This document shows, piece by piece, positions 1 to 11,197 of a stretch of 64,000 nt of DNA. The translations under genes were made by a program, and so were the position numbers. Origin of the DNA: Diplonema japonicum (lineage: Eukaryota; Euglenozoa; Diplonemea; Diplonemida; Diplonemidae); contig OZ025751.1 in assembly GCA_964019335.1 (NCBI GenBank), positions 124,001 to 188,000 on the forward strand, in the 5' to 3' direction. Positions within the stretch are counted from its first letter, which is position 1. Every line of letters starts with the position of its first letter. The notes under the pieces are model-generated. The model was not told where the DNA came from. It ran no database searches and was given only the letters and a program-made list of their open reading frames with translations.

Positions 1-26
1 AGGCAGGGGAAAAAAAAAATGGGGGC

Positions 27-62
<36 letters not shown>

Positions 63-131
63 GTAACGAAGCGAGGGAAAAACAAAAAGCTACCAATTTG
101 CCTCTCTCTCCCCAAAGAAAAAGAAATCGAA

Positions 132-162
<31 letters not shown>

Positions 163-1000
163 GAAGTGGTCACTTTAAAAACCTCAGCACTGCCCAGAAG
201 AGGATACACTTAGTGCTGCGATCCGTGAATGCTCCCAGAGAAAGAACGAAAAGTGAGGTTTGTGTCCTCCTCTCCTCTGCATATTTCTTATTTTCTTAAA
301 GGATATACTCGATTGTCGGCTTTGTCCAGTAATTTAATTAAAAAAAAAGAATAAAAAGCACAACTTGCATCGTAAGTACCCTGTAACGGCCGTTGGAGGG
401 AAGGGGGGAGGGAGGGCAAAAAAAAAAGCATAAAAACACTAAAGTAGGTCCCCCCCCCCCCCCCATCCCATGAGGCTAGTAAAGAAAAAGGTTTTTTCTT
501 TTTTTTTTCTGGAAAAAAAAAATTGTATGCAAACAAGAATAAAAAACAATAGGAATGGGGAAGGTATTTTTTTTTTTTTTTTCTCTTTCCTTTTTTTTTT
601 TTTTTTTTTTGTCAGATTGAATTTATAGCAAGTAATACCTTAATATCCAATGCGTAAGTAAATGAGTAAAGGAAAAAGTTTTTTTTTTTTTTCCTCTTGT
701 AAAATGAAAATGAACTCCCGCTCACGTGTGGGTGCCTGCCACCACAAGGTGAACTTTCGCCCCTCACCCCACATTCCCCCACTTTCTCATATGCCTGGGC
801 CCGAAAGAAGAAGAGGGTATTCTTATGTCCCGCCCCTCTTTTTCTTCTTGAAGACCCCGTCTTTGAATAAAGAAAAATGAGAAAAAGGGGGACCAACAAA
901 AAACCTTTTTATTTTTTAGGGTTAAGATCAAGTGTTTTTTTGGGAGGGGGGCGTCGTCTTTGTGCGACATGAGAAAAAGTAATCGTAAAATAAAAAAAAA

Positions 1001-1340
1001 ATATATGAGTTAAAGGAGGCCGGTGTTGGCGGCGCCCTGCACAAGAACTGTCTACTTGATTACAGGGGGCGCACCGCGGCCGAGTTGTAGCTTCTTCTGC
1101 GTTCCGCGTCGTGTCCTTAATGCGTGCGGTGTACAGCTCAACCCCAGCCGGTGCGTCCCGGGTAACCAAGATTCTGCGCTCGTGCAGTTTGCTGCCTGTT
1201 CGTCACCCTGAGCATCTGCATTATGTTCTTCCACTCGGGCGCTACCGGTGATGACCGACGAGGAGGTCAACAGCGAACAACACATCTGATCTTTTTCTTA
1301 TATTTTCATGTTATCCCCACCACCTGAAAAAAAAAATAAA
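1001..1340 (+). repeat. Dispersed A-tailed repeat, single copy (SINE-like?)
   Basis: This 320-bp GC-rich segment matches both arms of the inverted repeat at 43757-44400. Shared landmarks are CTACTTGATTACA, AGCTTCTTCTGCGTTCCGCG, GGTAACCAAGATTCTGCGCT, CAGCGAACAACACATCTGAT and the end GTTATCCCCACCACC, followed directly by an A-rich tail from about 1326. The first 37 bases recur at 29309-29345. Multiple copies of defined length ending in poly(A) suggest a retroposon. I see no convincing Pol III box, so SINE is a guess. Confidence 0.7.
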
Positions 1341-1546
1341 ATAAAAAAGGGAACTGGCAGTTGTTTATGTATTGTTTTAAAAAAAAAAAAGAATTTTTTT
1401 CTTCGTACTTCCCTATCGTGATTTAAGCAAACCATCGAACATCTACTTGTCGCATGGCTACATGCAACGCCTCTGGTCCAAAAGTACTGCCAGTGATTCA
1501 AATTACGAAGGGGAGGGAGGGGGGGTTTCACAAAAAAGAAAAACTA

Positions 1547-1606
1547 CTTACCTACCGCCAAAAGGAGCCATAACTTAAACTCATTATTTGTTAGTAATAA
1601 ATAGCT
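1547..1606. repeat. Remnant of a hairpin-type repeat (TACCGCC...TAAATAGC)
   Basis: It opens with ACTTACCTACCGCCA and closes with GTAATAAATAGCTTTT before a T tract. The same opening and closing occur at 48398-48476 inside the kinesin intron, and a similar closing end occurs at about 9488-9510 beside the recombinase remnant. The middle differs between copies. It is probably a decayed non-autonomous element. Confidence 0.5.
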
Positions 1607-3703
1607 TTTCTTTTTTTTTTTTCCCAGTCCAAAAAAAAAAAAGAGAGAGAAAAGAATATATATAAACACACATAGCTTGAGGTAGAGGGAAGGGGAAAGA
1701 ACTTTTTTTTTTTCTTTAGCCAAAACATTGCAGTCTCTTTTTTTTTTTTTTTTTTTCCTTCTTTTTTTTACTGACGGCGGCCGGTTAAAACTTACCTAAC
1801 CGGGGGAAGGGGGAGAGGCTGGATGGAAAAAAAAAAAAAAAATTAAAAAGGTTAGTAAAAAAGAAATATGCATGGTTTTGCGAAGGGAGAAGGGGAAGAA
1901 AAATAAAAATTCGATAAAATTTCAGTGTGCAGGGGGGGGGGGGGGGAAGGGGGAGCTCACTGTAAGTGGGGGAAATACGAGAATGGGCGCACAATTTAAC
2001 AATCCCTTCTTTTGTTTTTTTTTTGTTTTACGTCTATTCGTTTTTTTTTCTTTTTTTTTTTGCTTGTTCCACAACAACAATCCAACACAGGTAAAAAATG
2101 GGGGGGGGTGAGCATCTAGTCAAAAGGTGAGAGGGGGGGGGGGGGGGGGGTTTCTTCGTTTTTTCCCTTCTTTTTTTTCCCTCATTTGATTTTGGAGAGA
2201 TTCAGTCGGTACACGGAGGGGGGGGGGGGAGAGAAAAGGCCCACATCGATAAATTTGTCAAAAATATTTATCTCCCTCCCCCCCTCCCCCCAATTCCCAT
2301 TCTGCCATTGTAAAGAGGAAAGAACATTGCCAAAACGCGAAAGAGGAGAGAAGAAGAAAAAAAAAAGAGAAATTGTAGAAGTATACAACAGGAAATGCAG
2401 CTTCTTTTTTTTTGCGTTTTTTTTTGCACATTTCTTCCACTCTCCCCCCCCCCCCCCCCTTCTTGTTTTTTTTTTTCTTGGTTCTTTTTTTTTGAATAAA
2501 AAAGGATGCCTACCACCCTGGATGGGACGGGGGAAATGATTTTTTTTTAAAGGGGAGAAATGAAGGGGAGGGGGGAGGGGAAGAGAGAAAAAAAAGAGTT
2601 TGCGGACAACACGGGTTAATCCTTTTCTTTTTTTTTTCTCCCATTTTTTTTTTTTTTTTTTAAACAATGAAGTTCTGGAAAAGAGTTTTTTCTAGAGGTT
2701 TCTTCGGCCTTTTCTTTGATGTCAGGCTGGTTTCACCCAGGCACAGAAGAAGAAAAAGAATGGCGTTGCCAGTATTCACAATTCTTAGAGAAAAAAAAAA
2801 AAGAAAGAATTGCTACATAGAACCGCGCGTGGGCTTGTGAAGGTAAAGAAGGGGAATAAAAAGGTGGAAAAAAAAAAAGAGAAAGTGAGGCACAAAAGAG
2901 AGGAAAAAAAAAGGGGCAAATTAGGGGTTTTAAGAAGTGACATCAATTCTCTCCCCCACTTTTTTTTTTTAAAAAAGTCCTCTCCCCTCCCCTTCCTCCC
3001 CCCAGTGCCTCGTAGATTCACATAAGGCAACAGAATTTTATGTACTTAATTTATTCCTCTTTTTTGTTTTCGCCCCCTTCACTTCCCCAATTTCACTTCT
3101 TTTTCAGGTGTTTCTTCTACTCAATTTTCACTTTTTATTATTCTTATTTGTTTTTTTTTTTTTTTTTTAGAAACACAAAACAGAAACCAGAAGAACGGAT
3201 AAGAAAAAAACAAAGGGGGGGAGGGGGCATGGAAAAAAATGAAAAATAAACCCCCTAAAATGAAATAGAAAAAAAAAATAAGGGGGGAGGAAGAGGGAAG
3301 AGACACCAGTGAGTTGCTTCCTCTTCTTCTCTTTCTTCTTCTTCTTTTTTTTATCCCCCCATTCATTTTTTTTTAAAAAAAGAAACCTTTTTTTTTTATA
3401 ATTTGGTTTCCCTTTTTTTACATTTTTTTACCCCCCCTTTTTTGTTGTTCAAAAAAAAATATTTCTTTTTTCCCCCCCCCTTTTTTTTCCTTTATTTCCC
3501 ACTCTTCCTCTCCACCCCAATTCCATCGGATTTTTTTTTTTTTTTTTGGAAAAGGGGGGAGTTTAGAGAGGGGAGAACAAAACAAAAAAAAAAACGAAGG
3601 AGAGAAGGCTTATATGGGAAGGGGGGGGGGGAGAAAATAAAAAATAAAAAAAATAAAAATAAAAAAGAAGGAAGAAGGGGGTGTGAGAGAGGAGGAGGAG
3701 GAA

Positions 3704-5209
3704 CTATATTTTTCTAATTGGTGCCTGCACAGGATTAATCGCACAATCAGGAGGCATCAGGGGAACGGGAAGCTGAGGAAACGACGCGTACCCAAAACAC
3801 GAAGGAACTGCCGGCAAGCCCAAGCCGACACCTTGGTAGGACTGATGGCCATACCCATTAACGCTATTGGCCCCGGAAGAACTAGATATTTGAGAAAAAA
3901 TTGCCGACTCCGCAGAAGTTGAGCTCGTGTCCGTGTCCGACGAAATGGTATCGTCCTCTGCTGCAAGAGGCATCAAACTCCCAGCAGACAGAGAAATATC
4001 ACCCAACAACATCCCATCAAACTTCACAGTCACCATTTTTGACGCAGAAGAGATGCCAGTTATCGTGCCTTTCAGACTTTCATTCCCGGTCCCCTCAATT
4101 TTAAGATTGAGTTCTGTGGAATAAACCCGCATGCCCACACAAAAAGTAGGCGATGAACTAGAAACAGGCGATGCAGGGAACAACCCGTTCCCGGGCCGCT
4201 TCCCAGGTGGGACGTACTTCTTGGGTAGAGTCGACTTAGATGCTTCCACTGCCATAGATGAGGTGGTGACACCGACAACGGGAATTGGAGAGACCGGCGG
4301 AGAAGGAATCGATGAGCTGGCATCGCTTGATTCCAGAATATCCGAAAAATTTTTGTCGGAACGGATCATCGCTGCTGCTCGGCGGCACTCTTTTACAACA
4401 TCGTGCCACATTCCCCTTCGAGTTGATGAAGCGAGGTTGTTGCCCTTTTTACCAGGATCCTCGAGGAATAGTGGTTTCTCACTTTTTGTTTCTTCGTGTT
4501 CGCCTGTTTCCAAGCTGCATCTTAAAGCCGCACGGTCGCCTTTTGCACCGCCGATCCACGCGAAGAAATTAGTGAGAAGCTCAGCGGTGGGTGGCGGGTT
4601 GCTACAACCTTTCCAGGATTGGATACCCACCACAGGCGGGATCAATTCCAATGATTGGCAATACGAAACAACCAACGCCACCCACGAGATAGAGTTTAAA
4701 AACCCTTCATAAGCACCGACAACTTTTCTGCGTTGCGCCCAATGCTTCACAACATATATAGTGGGGAGGATGGTAGGGTTGCATGTGATTAGAGATGATA
4801 TAATTTCGTCAGTTTTACCTGTGTGTTCTGACGATACAGAAATATCGATTGTGATATTTGACGCGAGATGGAGGAAACGCAAGACGGGGACAGATGCTTG
4901 CAAGCAAGAGTGCGTGCCTTTTAAACCGGATTCTGGGTGAGCATCGACATGTTTTGAAAGTCTTCGCAAGTGGTACGCGTCGCCCAATACCCTCATTCGT
5001 TTTGGGAAGCCCAGGCCAACGTCGAGGTCGGAAGAGCTAATCGCTGTTTGTTGCAGGTAAGACCCCGTCACCTTCACCTCCGCGTCCCCTGCCCATAATT
5101 TTTGACACACCCCATGGATGCTGGCATACGCCTCTGAATAATCCCGCGGTTTAAGCGAATCCACTATGTCCGTCAGTTCCTTATACAGTACCCACGCTCG
5201 GCCGTCCAT
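3704..5209 (-). CDS. TRF4/Cid1-type non-canonical poly(A)/terminal nucleotidyltransferase
   Basis: A single-exon gene of 501 residues. The DNA polymerase beta-type nucleotidyltransferase core is clear: GSYLQQTAISSSDLDVGL places G49-S50 and the metal-binding pair D61 and D63, and TIDISV supplies the third aspartate (D122). The central domain follows at about residues 145-190, with VVKHWAQRRKVVGAYEG and then a hydrophobic helix, as in TRF4, Cid1 and TUTases. Such enzymes add A or U to RNA 3' ends for nuclear surveillance, mRNA tailing or guide-RNA-like processing; the substrate here is unknown. The C-terminal 250 residues are Ser/Pro-rich, with a small beta-rich stretch near 355-415 starting VGMRVYSTEL. 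The start ATG at 5209 is followed at once by good family sequence and preceded by an A/G tract. Next downstream is gene-free DNA; next upstream is RPS26. Confidence 0.88.
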   Translation of the reverse strand: MDGRAWVLYKELTDIVDSLKPRDYSEAYASIHGVCQKLWAGDAEVKVTGSYLQQTAISSSDLDVGLGFPKRMRVLGDAYHLRRLSKHVDAHPESGLKGTHSCLQASVPVLRFLHLASNITIDISVSSEHTGKTDEIISSLITCNPTILPTIYVVKHWAQRRKVVGAYEGFLNSISWVALVVSYCQSLELIPPVVGIQSWKGCSNPPPTAELLTNFFAWIGGAKGDRAALRCSLETGEHEETKSEKPLFLEDPGKKGNNLASSTRRGMWHDVVKECRRAAAMIRSDKNFSDILESSDASSSIPSPPVSPIPVVGVTTSSMAVEASKSTLPKKYVPPGKRPGNGLFPASPVSSSSPTFCVGMRVYSTELNLKIEGTGNESLKGTITGISSASKMVTVKFDGMLLGDISLSAGSLMPLAAEDDTISSDTDTSSTSAESAIFSQISSSSGANSVNGYGHQSYQGVGLGLPAVPSCFGYASFPQLPVPLMPPDCAINPVQAPIRKI

Positions 5210-5281
5210 GACCGTTTCTTTTTTTTTTTTTTCCCTTTTTTTTTTTTTTTTTTTTTTCTCCTGTATGTTTTTTTAACGAGT

Positions 5282-5320
<39 letters not shown>

Positions 5321-5361
5321 TTTTTTTTTTTTCAGAAACAACAATTGATCCCTTTTTTTTC

Positions 5362-5734
5362 TTAGTTCTTCCTCAGGAGCTTCCTGGGGGGGGTCCTGAT
5401 CTTCCTGGTGGCCACAGACCTCACACGGACTTGCCTGGAGTGGATGGCGCAGGAGATGCAGCTTGCGATCTTAAGGTACATCTTGGGAAGGGAGTAGTTG
5501 GGGATGGCGCTGGCCTCGGACATATCCCTAACGGCAGCGGCCTCCACCATGTTCCTGACGATGAACCTCTTGCAGGCCTTGTCCTTGGGCACCTGGTATT
5601 TGTGTGTGTTGGGAGAGGGAAAAAAAAAAAAAAAAAAAAAAACAAACCATCTTTGCGCAGTTGTTGCATCTCAGGGACACGGTGTGACCCCTACCCTTCT
5701 TGTTCCTTCCGTGGCTCCTTCTCTTGACAGTCAT
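5362..5734 (-). CDS. RPS26: 40S ribosomal protein S26
   Basis: Two exons, 5648-5734 and 5362-5592, give 105 residues, close to the usual S26 length. Exon 1 ends CNNCAKM; the 55-bp intron runs GTTTG, a long T tract, then CAAATACCAG; exon 2 resumes [14 protein letters not shown], exactly as in animal and yeast S26. Family hallmarks are the NKKGRGH motif, the CxxC pair (C23, C26), [12 protein letters not shown] and the second pair CISC. S26 sits at the mRNA exit channel of the small subunit and binds zinc. The ATG at 5734 gives the canonical MTVKRRS N-terminus. A further intron in the 5' UTR is possible because a T/A tract lies upstream, but I cannot demonstrate it. Confidence 0.96.
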
Positions 5735-6561
5735 GTTGAGTTTGTGTTTAAGAAATCTGAGGTAATTATGGTGTTTTTTTTTTTTTTTTTTTGAGTAGCC
5801 ATAGCACGGGGGCATTTTTTTTGGGGGGGTAAATAAAAATAAAAAAGATTAGCACACAAATAATAAAGTTTTTTTTTGGGGGGATGAGACGGGGGAGAAG
5901 TGAACAAAGAGAAGTAAAAAAAAAAAGAAAAAAAAGAGGGAAAGGGGTAGGCATGAATCGATAGAATATCTTTTTTTTTCTTCTTTTTTTTTTTCAAGCA
6001 ACTTCTCATTTTTTGGGAGGGGGGGGGGGGGGCGAGGAATAAAGAGTAACGTGAGACAGAAAGGGTAAAAAAACTTATCAATAAAGGGGGAAGGGGGGTA
6101 TAAAAAAATTCTTTCATTTTGTTTTTTTTTTTCTTTTTTATTTTTTTTAAATTTTTCAAAAAAAAACTTTTAATTGCGAGTTGGGGTAACATGTGCCCAC
6201 CCCTCATTTTGTTTTTTTTTTTAAATATTTTTCCCCTGATCTTTTTTTTTTCTTTTTTCTTGCTTTTTTTTATATTTTCTCCTGGAAGAAAAAAAAATTA
6301 CAGAAAAAAAGAACAGAAAAAGAGAGAGAAAAAAAGAAGAAGAAGACTAGGTAACCCTAGTTGGTTTGCGTTTTTTTTTTTTTTTTTTTTTTTTTGGGAA
6401 TGGGGAAAAGAAAAAGAAAAGGAAAAAGAAAAGAGTATACACACTAAATACCCCCCCCCAAAAAAAATCACCCCCTTTTTTTTTTCTAATTCCTTTTTTT
6501 TTAAAAAAGAAAAACCGTTTTATACTGTTCTCACCCCCCTTTCCCCCCCCCTTTTTTTTTC
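5735..6561. other. Intergenic homopolymer-rich DNA
   Basis: About 830 bases of T, A, G and C runs between RPS26 and the end of CNOT3. No family sequence, RNA gene or repeat shared with the rest of the window was found. Confidence 0.5.
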
Positions 6562-8587
6562 TCACGCAGTAGGCGGAAGCTCATCTTCAAGATAGCAATA
6601 TTTGAACGTGAAATCCTTCCTGAACCGCGATGTCCACCCATCTTCAAAATCAAAGTACACATAAGTACCTTGCTCGAAGCTGTGAGTTTTTTTTTTTTTT
6701 TTTTTTTTTCCCTCCCATACTCTTCATTCACCACAGCAGGGGGGTCCGCTCTTTGGAACCAAGTCAAATACTTCTTATGGAATCTCCAACTCTGCCGTTT
6801 CAGCTCCTTGGCAGCAAGGTATTGTTGGTAAGTACTCTGCTGATAATAGAAAATAAAGAACAGAGTGTCGGTATCGAACCGGGTGAAGCTGTCAGGCTGC
6901 TCAAACGACGGATGAGGCTGCTGAGGGTAGTAAGAAAGAGTTTTGTACGGGTTGGGCGGCACGTAACTGTTTTTTTTTTTTTTTTTCCCTTTTTTTTTTT
7001 TTTTTCTTTTACATACGGACACCTTTTCCTCGTGTCCTCCGGCACCGGCAGGTTATTTTGCGATTGCGCCAGCATTTTCTGGATGCCCACCTTAGCCTCG
7101 TCGCTCATTGTAGGTGAGGGTGGTGCCCTAGCATACCCGCTGCTGGACACGGATGCAGACGAATCAGCAGTCGGTGTACCAGGATGCCTTTGCTGCGATG
7201 CAGCCTTCACGGCTGTGGGGGTCAACGGTGACGAAGGAACAGAGTCTCTCGGCTTGCTTCTCGAAACCGGCTGCACCGCAGTAGGTGTCGTCACCCTCGG
7301 CGGCACGGCTGCAGTAGTCGGTGTGGTGGTAGGGGTTGTTGTCGGTGTGGCTGTTGGTGTTGTTGATGATGCTTGTGGGGGCTGCACAGTCTGCACCTGT
7401 GCGGGTGGTGCCACCACCGCTGCCGGCTGCGGTTTCTTCGCAGCCGCCGCCGAAGGCGGCGGTTGCGAAGAAACTGCTGTTTGCGGTTTCGCAACCTGCG
7501 CGTAATTCGGTGCGGCTGGGTTCACAGTCGCTGGTTGTTGTTGTTGCTGCTGTTGTTGCTTCGGGACCTGTGTTGCCGTCGGCGGTACCTCGCCCACCTT
7601 CGCTCCACCAAGTCCCTGCGAAGGCGGGGTCGGCATGCACGGTGTTGTCGGTGTTCCGACCTTTGAATCGCTGTCTTCACCTTTTTTCTTTCTCTTCTCG
7701 GGTTTTTTAATAACGGCGGTTGCCGCCACCGCCGCCGTGGCGGCGGCGGCGACAGGGGTCGCGGGGGCGGCGGGAGCCGCCCCCGCGGTTCCGGTTGCTG
7801 CCGCAACCGGTGTTGTGGTACTTGTTGGTGTCGCAACGCTTTCTTCCTTTTTATCAATTGCCGGTTGAGTTGGAGTATCCGGGAAAACATCGTCAAGATC
7901 GTCGGGAACGGTGTCGTCATAGACCCCTTCCACCTCCATTGGTTCATAATCGGCGTCTTGGTTGTACTTAACATATGAATTGAGGAGGTCTTGAATGGGT
8001 TCGACCTCTTCATGGGTGACTTGTTCGTTGTCGAGCATTCTGAGGAGTTGTTCCAGCTTGCCGATGTGGTATTTGTATTGGTGTATACGTTCTCTGGTGG
8101 CTTCGGTGTCGGATCGGTTTGCCCGGCGTTTTGTTTTTCTGCTTGAGGAAACATCCACCTCAGCTTGTTCGAGTTGTTGCTTGAGCTGGTCGATGGTGTA
8201 TGTGAGCCATGACCGGCATTGTTCTTTGGCTACTTCTTCTGGATCTTCTTTTGTCGGGAGAGAGAGGCCTATTTTTGAGAAGGTTTTGATTTTCGCTTCT
8301 CGTTCACATGCTTTGAATTGCTCCATTTTGGCTTCTATGTTTCGTCTCGCTTCATCAATAGATCTCTTGTCTCGAACATCGCTCATCCCCTGCCAAGTTT
8401 TGATCTGGTCCCGCATTCGTTGCAATTTTTTGATCTCTGTTTTCAGTTCTCCCTGAAACCGCTCTTTCAAATTTTGTGTGTGTGTGTTGTGCAGCTTGTG
8501 CCAGATATCGTCAAACAGTTGAATCCCCTCCTGTATTTTTTTGATCGTCCTATCGATCTCGGCCGAGAGTTTCTTATTTTGCGCCAT
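6562..8587 (-). CDS. CNOT3: CCR4-NOT complex subunit 3 (NOT3/NOT5)
   Basis: Three exons (7017-8587, 6721-6966, 6562-6679) sum to 1935 bp, or 644 residues. The N-terminal coiled-coil NOT3 domain is unmistakable: [33 protein letters not shown], then SRKTKRR around residue 145. A 300-residue Pro/Thr/Ala/Gln-rich linker follows. The C-terminal NOT box spans both introns: [34 protein letters not shown], then after intron 2 [15 protein letters not shown] and [11 protein letters not shown]. Intron 1 (6967-7016, 50 bp, GTATGT...ACAG) and intron 2 (6680-6720, 41 bp, GTATGG...CACAG) are phase 2 and almost pure A tract; translated through they give false poly-lysine. NOT3 scaffolds the deadenylase complex that shortens mRNA tails. 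With the TRF4-type polymerase and RBBP6, it is one of three mRNA 3'-end factors in the window. Confidence 0.95.
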
Positions 8588-8706
8588 TTTTTTTTTCCCC
8601 TCTTTTTTTTTTTTGGAACCCCACCCCCTGGATTTTTTTTTTTTTTTTTTTTGGAACGGGAAAAAAAAAAAAAAAGTGCACTCTGAGTTTATATAAGGTA
8701 TTGGAG

Positions 8707-8749
<43 letters not shown>

Positions 8750-8815
8750 ACAAGGAGTGGGAAGAAGTGGTAGGGGAGAGGATTTTCTTGCTTCTTTTTT
8801 TTTTTTTTTAAATTA
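8588..8815. other. Upstream region of CNOT3 with long A tract
   Basis: Contains an uninterrupted A run of about 43 bases near 8706-8748 and T runs on either side of a G-rich patch. No coding signal. Confidence 0.5.
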
Positions 8816-9510
8816 CAAGTTTTATATAACTCGAGCTGGGTTTTCAAGGGTGGGAGTGAAAATTAATATTTTACTTTATGTCACTCACAGCTTTATTTTC
8901 ACTCCCAGTTACCTTGAAATTAGGCCCAGGAGTGACATAATGTTCGAGCGTGAAATAATGTAACATTATTTCACTCCTGGGCCTAATTTCACCTATTCCA
9001 CCTAGGTTTAGGGCAAGTTACAGCAAGATCAACGCCATCACCCAACGAAACTTCGGTAAAAAAATGCAGAGCTTTCCCGGGGTTGCACTTCTTTTGAAGA
9101 AGGCCATGAGACGAAAAAAAAGCTTCGGTGTTAAGTCAGGAACAAATGAAAGAGTATCTGGCAGTGAAATTCAGCGACCCCTACAACGTGTGTCAGGCAT
9201 ATGCAGCTTGCATGTTTGCAAGCGGGATGAGGACAAAAGAGTCGCACAAACTGAAATTTAGCGACGTTGTCTCTCCCACACACTGTAACCCAAATCCCAA
9301 CCCTGTAACCTCCCACCCTTTCAAACCCGGCTCTTGTTAAATAAAACAACGTATTAGTGAAAATAAGAGCATGATTCCACTTGTGGTGTAACTCGTAGCT
9401 TTTTACTTCACTCGCTGCGCTCGTGAAGTGAACTACGATCCCTACTCGTTAAACCCCCTGCCACCACGCGTGAAATAATGCTATCTTATTTTCACTTAAT
9501 AAATAGCTAT
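8816..9510 (+). mobile_element. Transposon remnant with tyrosine-recombinase fragment and hairpin
   Basis: The only protein-like sequence on the plus strand. From about 9020 the frame reads SKINAITQRNFGKKM and LLKKAMRRKK. After a one-base frameshift in the A run near 9113-9121 it continues SQEQMKEYLAVKFSDPYN and ASGMRTKESHKLKFSDV, then stops near 9340. The last stretch matches the box I arginine signature of tyrosine recombinases (G-x-R-x-x-E-x3-L-x3-D). The rest of the catalytic domain (HxxR, Tyr) is missing. Upstream, 8916-8944 and 8962-8990 form a near-perfect inverted repeat around AATTAGGCCCAGGAGTGA. TTATTTCAC and GTGAAATAATG motifs recur, and the right end has TAATAAATAGCTATTTT. I read it as a broken, truncated Crypton- or DIRS/Ngaro-like element. 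Confidence 0.65.
8916..8990. repeat. Long inverted repeat (hairpin), stem about 28 bp
   Basis: The left arm at 8916-8944 (GAAATTAGGCCCAGGAGTGA, then ATAATGTT with one mismatch) pairs with the right arm at 8962-8990 across a 17-base loop containing GAGCGTGAAATAATG. It lies inside the recombinase-bearing remnant and may be a terminal or internal structure of that element. Confidence 0.8.
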
Positions 9511-10226
9511 TTTTTTTCCCCCCCCTCCTTCTCTTTGAATCCCCCACCTCTTTGGGCGGAGGACGGATGAAAGGGGTATAGTTATGTAAATAAAATGAAA
9601 AAAAGGGGGGGGGAAGAATATAAAATAATTACACGAAAGAGTAGTATTTTTCGAACGAGGGGGGGAAAGAGATGGAAAGAAGAAAAAGCTAAAAAGAAAA
9701 AAGGGGTGGAGGGGGGGGGGGGGGGGGGGGCGAGAGTTACAAAGCAAGTAACATTTTTCTTTTTTTTTGTTCATTGTGCCCCCTCTCCTTTCTTATTCCC
9801 CTCTATATTTTTTTTTTATGTTTCTCGTCTTTTTTTTTTTCTTACCCTGCATTTTGGTTTCCCCCTTTTTTTTTTCGCTCTTGTCTTCTTTCTCCTTTTT
9901 TTCTTTTTTTTAAAAAAAGAGATAACGAAGACAAAATACAGAACAAAAGGAAAAAACAAAAAAACAGGGAGGGGAAAAAAAGAAGAGAAAAAAAAAGCAA
10001 TAAGAGGGGGGTTGTAGAATTGGGACATCCTGGAGGGGAGGGGGGGGGGGGGGGGGAAATACCAGACAAAAAAAAAACGAAGGAAAGAGCTATTCCTTCT
10101 TATTATTCTTCTTCCTTTTTTTATTCTTCTTCCTTTTTTTTTTTTTTAAACACGGGACTTTTGTTAGAGAGGGAAAAAAAAATCACACGGGAAATATCAG
10201 TTTTCAACAGAAGATTCTCTATGGAA

Positions 10227-10266
<40 letters not shown>

Positions 10267-10267
10267 C
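9511..10267. other. Intergenic homopolymer-rich DNA
   Basis: G runs near 9711-9730 and 10030-10057, many T and A tracts, and an A run of about 42 bases at 10222-10264. No coding signal seen on either strand. Confidence 0.5.
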
Positions 10268-11197
10268 TCATTCATCAAGCAGCGCAGGGGGGGAATCGTC
10301 ATCCTCCATCAACTCCGAAACCAGAGCAGACGGCTGAAAGTACGCCACCGCCAGCCTGTTAAAAGCTGTGATGGAAGCCAATGGTGACTTCCCACCGGGA
10401 GTTGTGGTCACTGGCCCATCCCACCTTTTTAAGGCAGAAGAACAGTGCATAAAGAGATTCTGCACCCGCAACCAGTGGATACAGGAGGTGGTCAGAGAAG
10501 GGCTTTCAGGCCCCATGGAGACAATCAAAACCCCAGAGGAAGGGGGAATACTGGGTATGAGCCCATTAGGTGTAACCACAGCACTTCCAGGCTGATGTTC
10601 CGTACCAAAATACCTGAAGACGCGTTTTAATAAACAACCGTCGCTTTGCCTGGGAAAGAGAGATGAAGTGCAGCTCACCAAAACAATGACAGCCTCAGGG
10701 GTAAGCCCTTCCTTGCATAAAAGCCCGCTTTGCCACAACGTGTGTATGATCATCTTTGAAACCCGCCTTGTCCCGTTTGGAGTTTTTGAGAATGCTGGTG
10801 TGGGGAGGTTGTTTTTTTTTGTCTCTGTTACTCTCACGCCTTCGCAACCGTTCGTGAGAAGAATATCCCCTTCTTCAGTTGTTTGAAATTGTTCTCTTGC
10901 ATCATCCGGTATTTTAAGCACAGATATCGTGTACACCCTTTGGGGGACGGTGACCTCTGCCTGCCAACAGTGATCCCTTATCCCGGGGCCAAGGCACCCT
11001 TCCGCTGCTTTCCACAGAATCTCGCATTTTGCGATGACGGTTTGCGTGTACTCATCGAAGGCTGACAGCTCCAAACCCAGAATAGTGCTGCAGTCATGAT
11101 CTTCCTTGGGGACGAAACCCCTCATCCAGGGAATCCGGTCCTTGTCCCCACGCCACCCCGACATGGCCCCCGCTGACCAGACGTTAGAAGCAGGCAT
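10268..11197 (-). CDS. Hypothetical protein, 309 residues
   Basis: A clean single-exon frame with normal residue composition, unlike the homopolymer frames around it. I do not recognise a family. The N-terminus is Trp/Gly-rich (WSAGAMSGWRGDKDRIPWMRG). The middle holds beta-like stretches (QAEVTVPQRVYTISVLKIPDD, then a cluster around GCEGVRVTE), a possible helix at KMIIHTLWQSGLL, and hydrophobic segments AVIVLVSCTSS and GVLIVSMGP. The C-terminus is acidic (ELMEDDDSPPALLDE). No signal peptide or membrane helix is obvious. The ATG at 11197 is preceded by an A-rich leader as in neighbouring genes. Its neighbours, CNOT3 and PEX11, do not suggest a role. Confidence 0.7.
   Translation of the reverse strand: MPASNVWSAGAMSGWRGDKDRIPWMRGFVPKEDHDCSTILGLELSAFDEYTQTVIAKCEILWKAAEGCLGPGIRDHCWQAEVTVPQRVYTISVLKIPDDAREQFQTTEEGDILLTNGCEGVRVTETKKNNLPTPAFSKTPNGTRRVSKMIIHTLWQSGLLCKEGLTPEAVIVLVSCTSSLFPRQSDGCLLKRVFRYFGTEHQPGSAVVTPNGLIPSIPPSSGVLIVSMGPESPSLTTSCIHWLRVQNLFMHCSSALKRWDGPVTTTPGGKSPLASITAFNRLAVAYFQPSALVSELMEDDDSPPALLDE

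Larger units (their letters stand above)
1..3703. other. Gene-free stretch of homopolymer-rich DNA with repeat fragments
   Basis: No reading frame here looks like protein; the open frames are lysine, phenylalanine and glycine runs from A/T and G/C homopolymers. Recognisable content is limited to an A-tailed repeat at about 1001-1340 and a short hairpin-type remnant at about 1547-1606, both listed separately. The rest is poly(T), poly(A), poly(G) and mixed A/G or C/T tracts. An exon of a few dozen bases could be missed. Confidence 0.6.

Noticed and set aside
2182-2667. 161-codon lysine/phenylalanine-rich frame on the minus strand
   Set aside because: Its residues come from A, T and G homopolymers with no domain-like sequence, and it lies in gene-free DNA.
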